Positions 41,355 to 42,640 of a DNA stretch of 42,640 bases are shown piece after piece. Position numbers and translations under genes: made by a program. The notes beneath the pieces were generated by a model. That model was not told the DNA's origin. It was given only the letters and a program-made list of their open reading frames with translations, and did not search any database. Origin of the DNA: Bacteroidetes bacterium GWF2_49_14 (GTDB lineage: Bacteria; Bacteroidota; Bacteroidia; Bacteroidales; UBA12481). Location: positions 1-42,640 of the forward strand of contig MEOR01000086.1 of NCBI GenBank assembly GCA_001769295.1, given 5' to 3'. The first letter of the stretch is position 1; each line of letters opens with the position of its first letter.

Positions 41355-42482
41355 GTGACCCGAAAGGAACGTCTCCTCGCCACCCTCCGCGGCCTCCCCG
41401 TCGACCGGCCCGCGGTTTGTTTCTATGAAATCAACGGCTACGACGAGCATCCCGGAGACCGGGATCCGTTCAACATTTTCTCCCATCCCTCCTGGCAGCC
41501 GCTGATCGACCTGGCCCGTGAAAAAACCGACCGCATCGTGATGCGGGGTGTGGCTTTCAAAGAGATCGCCCCCGACCCCATCGGCCACATTGCCACCGAC
41601 CAAACCACCATAAAAAACGGCTCCCGCTGCATCCGGCGAACCGTTCATGCGGGAAGGCGCATCCTCACCATGGAGACCCGTCAGGATCCCGATATCAATA
41701 CCATCTGGACAACCGAGCCGCTGCTCAAGGATCTGGATGACCTGGACGCATTCCTTGAACTCCCCGTTTTCGGTGCCGGCGAAACTGTGAATGCCACTGA
41801 ATTCCTTAAAGTTGAAACCGATATCGGTGATACAGGTCTGGTCATGATCGACACGCCCGATCCGCTCTGTCTGGCCGCCCTCCTTTTTGATATGAGCAAT
41901 TACACGATGGTAGCCCTCACCGAACAGGAGCGTTTTCACCGGCTCCTCGAGCGATTCTCCGAGGTTCTTCTTGCCAAAACGGAGGAAGTTGCAAAACTTC
42001 TCCCAGGCCGGCTCTGGCGCATATACGGTCCGGAGTTCGCCTCTCCGCCCTACCTGCCGCCGTATCTGTTCCGGGAATATGTATCCCGATATGTTGGCCC
42101 GATGATCGACCTCATCCACCAATCGGGAGGCTTTGCCCGGGTCCATTGTCATGGTAACATCCGTGATATCCTGGATGATATCGTGGTCATGGGCGCCGAT
42201 GCCATCGACCCGATAGAGCCACCGCCCCAGGGCGATGTAACATTGAAATTTGTAAGGGAACGGTATGGCGACAGACTGGTTCTTTTCGGCAACCTGGAAT
42301 GCGCCGATATTGAAAACCTACCCACCTCCGAATTTGAAAAGAAGGTCCGCCAGGCTCTCGACGAAGGCACCGCCGGCTCCGGCCGCGGCTTCGTACTCAT
42401 GCCCTCCGCATCGCCCTACGGCAGGGTGCTGGGGGAGAGGGCGATGAGGAATTATGAAGCGATGGTGCGTAGAGACGCATAA
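41355..42482 (+). CDS. Uroporphyrinogen-decarboxylase-family protein
   Basis: A protein of 375 residues starting at GTG 41355, with MTRKERLLATLRGLPVDRPAV being the usual N-terminus of the URO-D/methylcobamide methyltransferase family. Other marks are RVHCHGNIRDILDDI, GADAIDPIEPPPQGD, VLFGNLECADI and the closing MPSASPYGRVL. It lacks the full residue set expected for true HemE, and members of this branch are mostly thought to be corrinoid-dependent methyltransferases or of unknown role; a specific substrate is not known. It follows the glycosidase-phosphoesterase gene by 39 bp. The last residues and stop codon are encoded in a hairpin repeat (42469-42496). Confidence 0.8.
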   Translation: MTRKERLLATLRGLPVDRPAVCFYEINGYDEHPGDRDPFNIFSHPSWQPLIDLAREKTDRIVMRGVAFKEIAPDPIGHIATDQTTIKNGSRCIRRTVHAGRRILTMETRQDPDINTIWTTEPLLKDLDDLDAFLELPVFGAGETVNATEFLKVETDIGDTGLVMIDTPDPLCLAALLFDMSNYTMVALTEQERFHRLLERFSEVLLAKTEEVAKLLPGRLWRIYGPEFASPPYLPPYLFREYVSRYVGPMIDLIHQSGGFARVHCHGNIRDILDDIVVMGADAIDPIEPPPQGDVTLKFVRERYGDRLVLFGNLECADIENLPTSEFEKKVRQALDEGTAGSGRGFVLMPSASPYGRVLGERAMRNYEAMVRRDA

Positions 42483-42496
42483 TAATGCGTCTCTAC
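42469..42496. repeat. GTAGAGACGCAT hairpin at a gene end
   Basis: GTAGAGACGCAT - AATA - ATGCGTCTCTAC: perfect 12 bp arms and a 4-nt loop. The URO-D-family stop codon TAA (42480-42482) lies at the tip, and the last residues (RRDA) are read from the left arm. ATTTG follows, a short T-run, so terminator activity for the plus-strand gene is possible but weak. Confidence 0.75.
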
Positions 42497-42531
42497 ATTT
42501 GCCTTCTGCCTTCTGTCCTCTGTCTTACCTA

Positions 42532-42640
42532 TTACGATCCCCAGTTCGTGAAGTGCAAATGCTTGGTATACTGTCCGTTGGCTAGCGAATCCATGCTCCG
42601 ATACGCTAAGATAAACCATCGTTCAGCCCTCGAGGTGGCG
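42532..42640 (-). CDS. C-terminal end of an unidentified protein
   Basis: The minus-strand frame is open to the right edge and ends in TAA at 42534-42532. The 35 visible residues, ATSRAERWFILAYRSMDSLA then NGQYTKHLHFTNWGS, have the composition of a real protein end (Trp, Tyr and charged residues in balance). The gene would be convergent with the URO-D-family gene, 49 bp apart. Too short to name a family; the gene starts outside the window. Confidence 0.45.
   Translation of the reverse strand, partial: ATSRAERWFILAYRSMDSLANGQYTKHLHFTNWGS

Overview
The window comes from a Bacteroidota genome. The signs are a type IX secretion C-terminal domain (21954-23870), lipoproteins of the 6-bladed beta-propeller type, promoter boxes of the TAnnTTTG form, a SCO protein with a C-terminal membrane anchor, and a dense set of secreted glycosidases and a sulfatase. 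Genus cannot be read from the sequence. No rRNA, tRNA, CRISPR array, phage or insertion sequence was found.

Layout. (1) 1-4994: an aerobic respiration operon, SCO - ctaD - ctaE - ctaF - ctaC - ctaB, encoding a caa3-type heme-copper oxidase with its copper chaperone and heme O synthase. Subunit I has the Tyr-Ser motif of A2-type oxidases. (2) 5116-10125, minus strand: ROK sugar kinase - CBM9-like protein - PPi-type phosphofructokinase - PIG-L deacetylase - SIS-domain isomerase. This reads as an amino-sugar route from N-acetylhexosamine to fructose-1,6-bisphosphate built without NagA or NagB. (3) 10343-18700: a Wzx-like flippase, a secreted ADP-ribosylglycohydrolase-like lipoprotein, a GT4 glycosyltransferase, RNase HII, a beta-propeller lipoprotein and an M60-like metallopeptidase lipoprotein. 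(4) 18864-23870: CorA, TypA/BipA and a T9SS cargo protein. (5) 24040-41315: a glycan-degradation region with GH95, a secreted protein of unknown glycosidase-like type, a Ser-type sulfatase, a GH29 fused to a CBM and an NTF2-like domain, a second GH29, and an (alpha/alpha)6 glycosidase fused to a metallophosphoesterase. The likely target is a fucosylated, partly sulfated glycan. No SusC/SusD pair is present. A DUF1016 (YhcG-like) nuclease gene, a decayed copy of it, a DUF2442 gene and two beta-propeller genes, one frameshifted, lie inside this region. (6) 41355-42482: a uroporphyrinogen-decarboxylase-family gene, then the tail of an unidentified minus-strand gene.

The non-coding DNA is unusually rich in structure. 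Five intergenic arrays are built from 13-20 bp GC-rich words joined by AATT/AAAT linkers. The words recur in both orientations, so each large array can fold into a nested hairpin, and the arrays begin or end at gene stop codons. Separately, a perfect 12+12 bp palindrome inside the YhcG coding sequence recurs twice nearby with compensatory changes in both arms, which suggests selection on the palindrome itself. These two repeat systems are the best candidates for undescribed biology here. Other repeats are GTCATCCC hairpins, GGGCGCAC hairpins, a 40 bp tandem repeat, and a palindromic element absorbed in frame into a glycosyltransferase.
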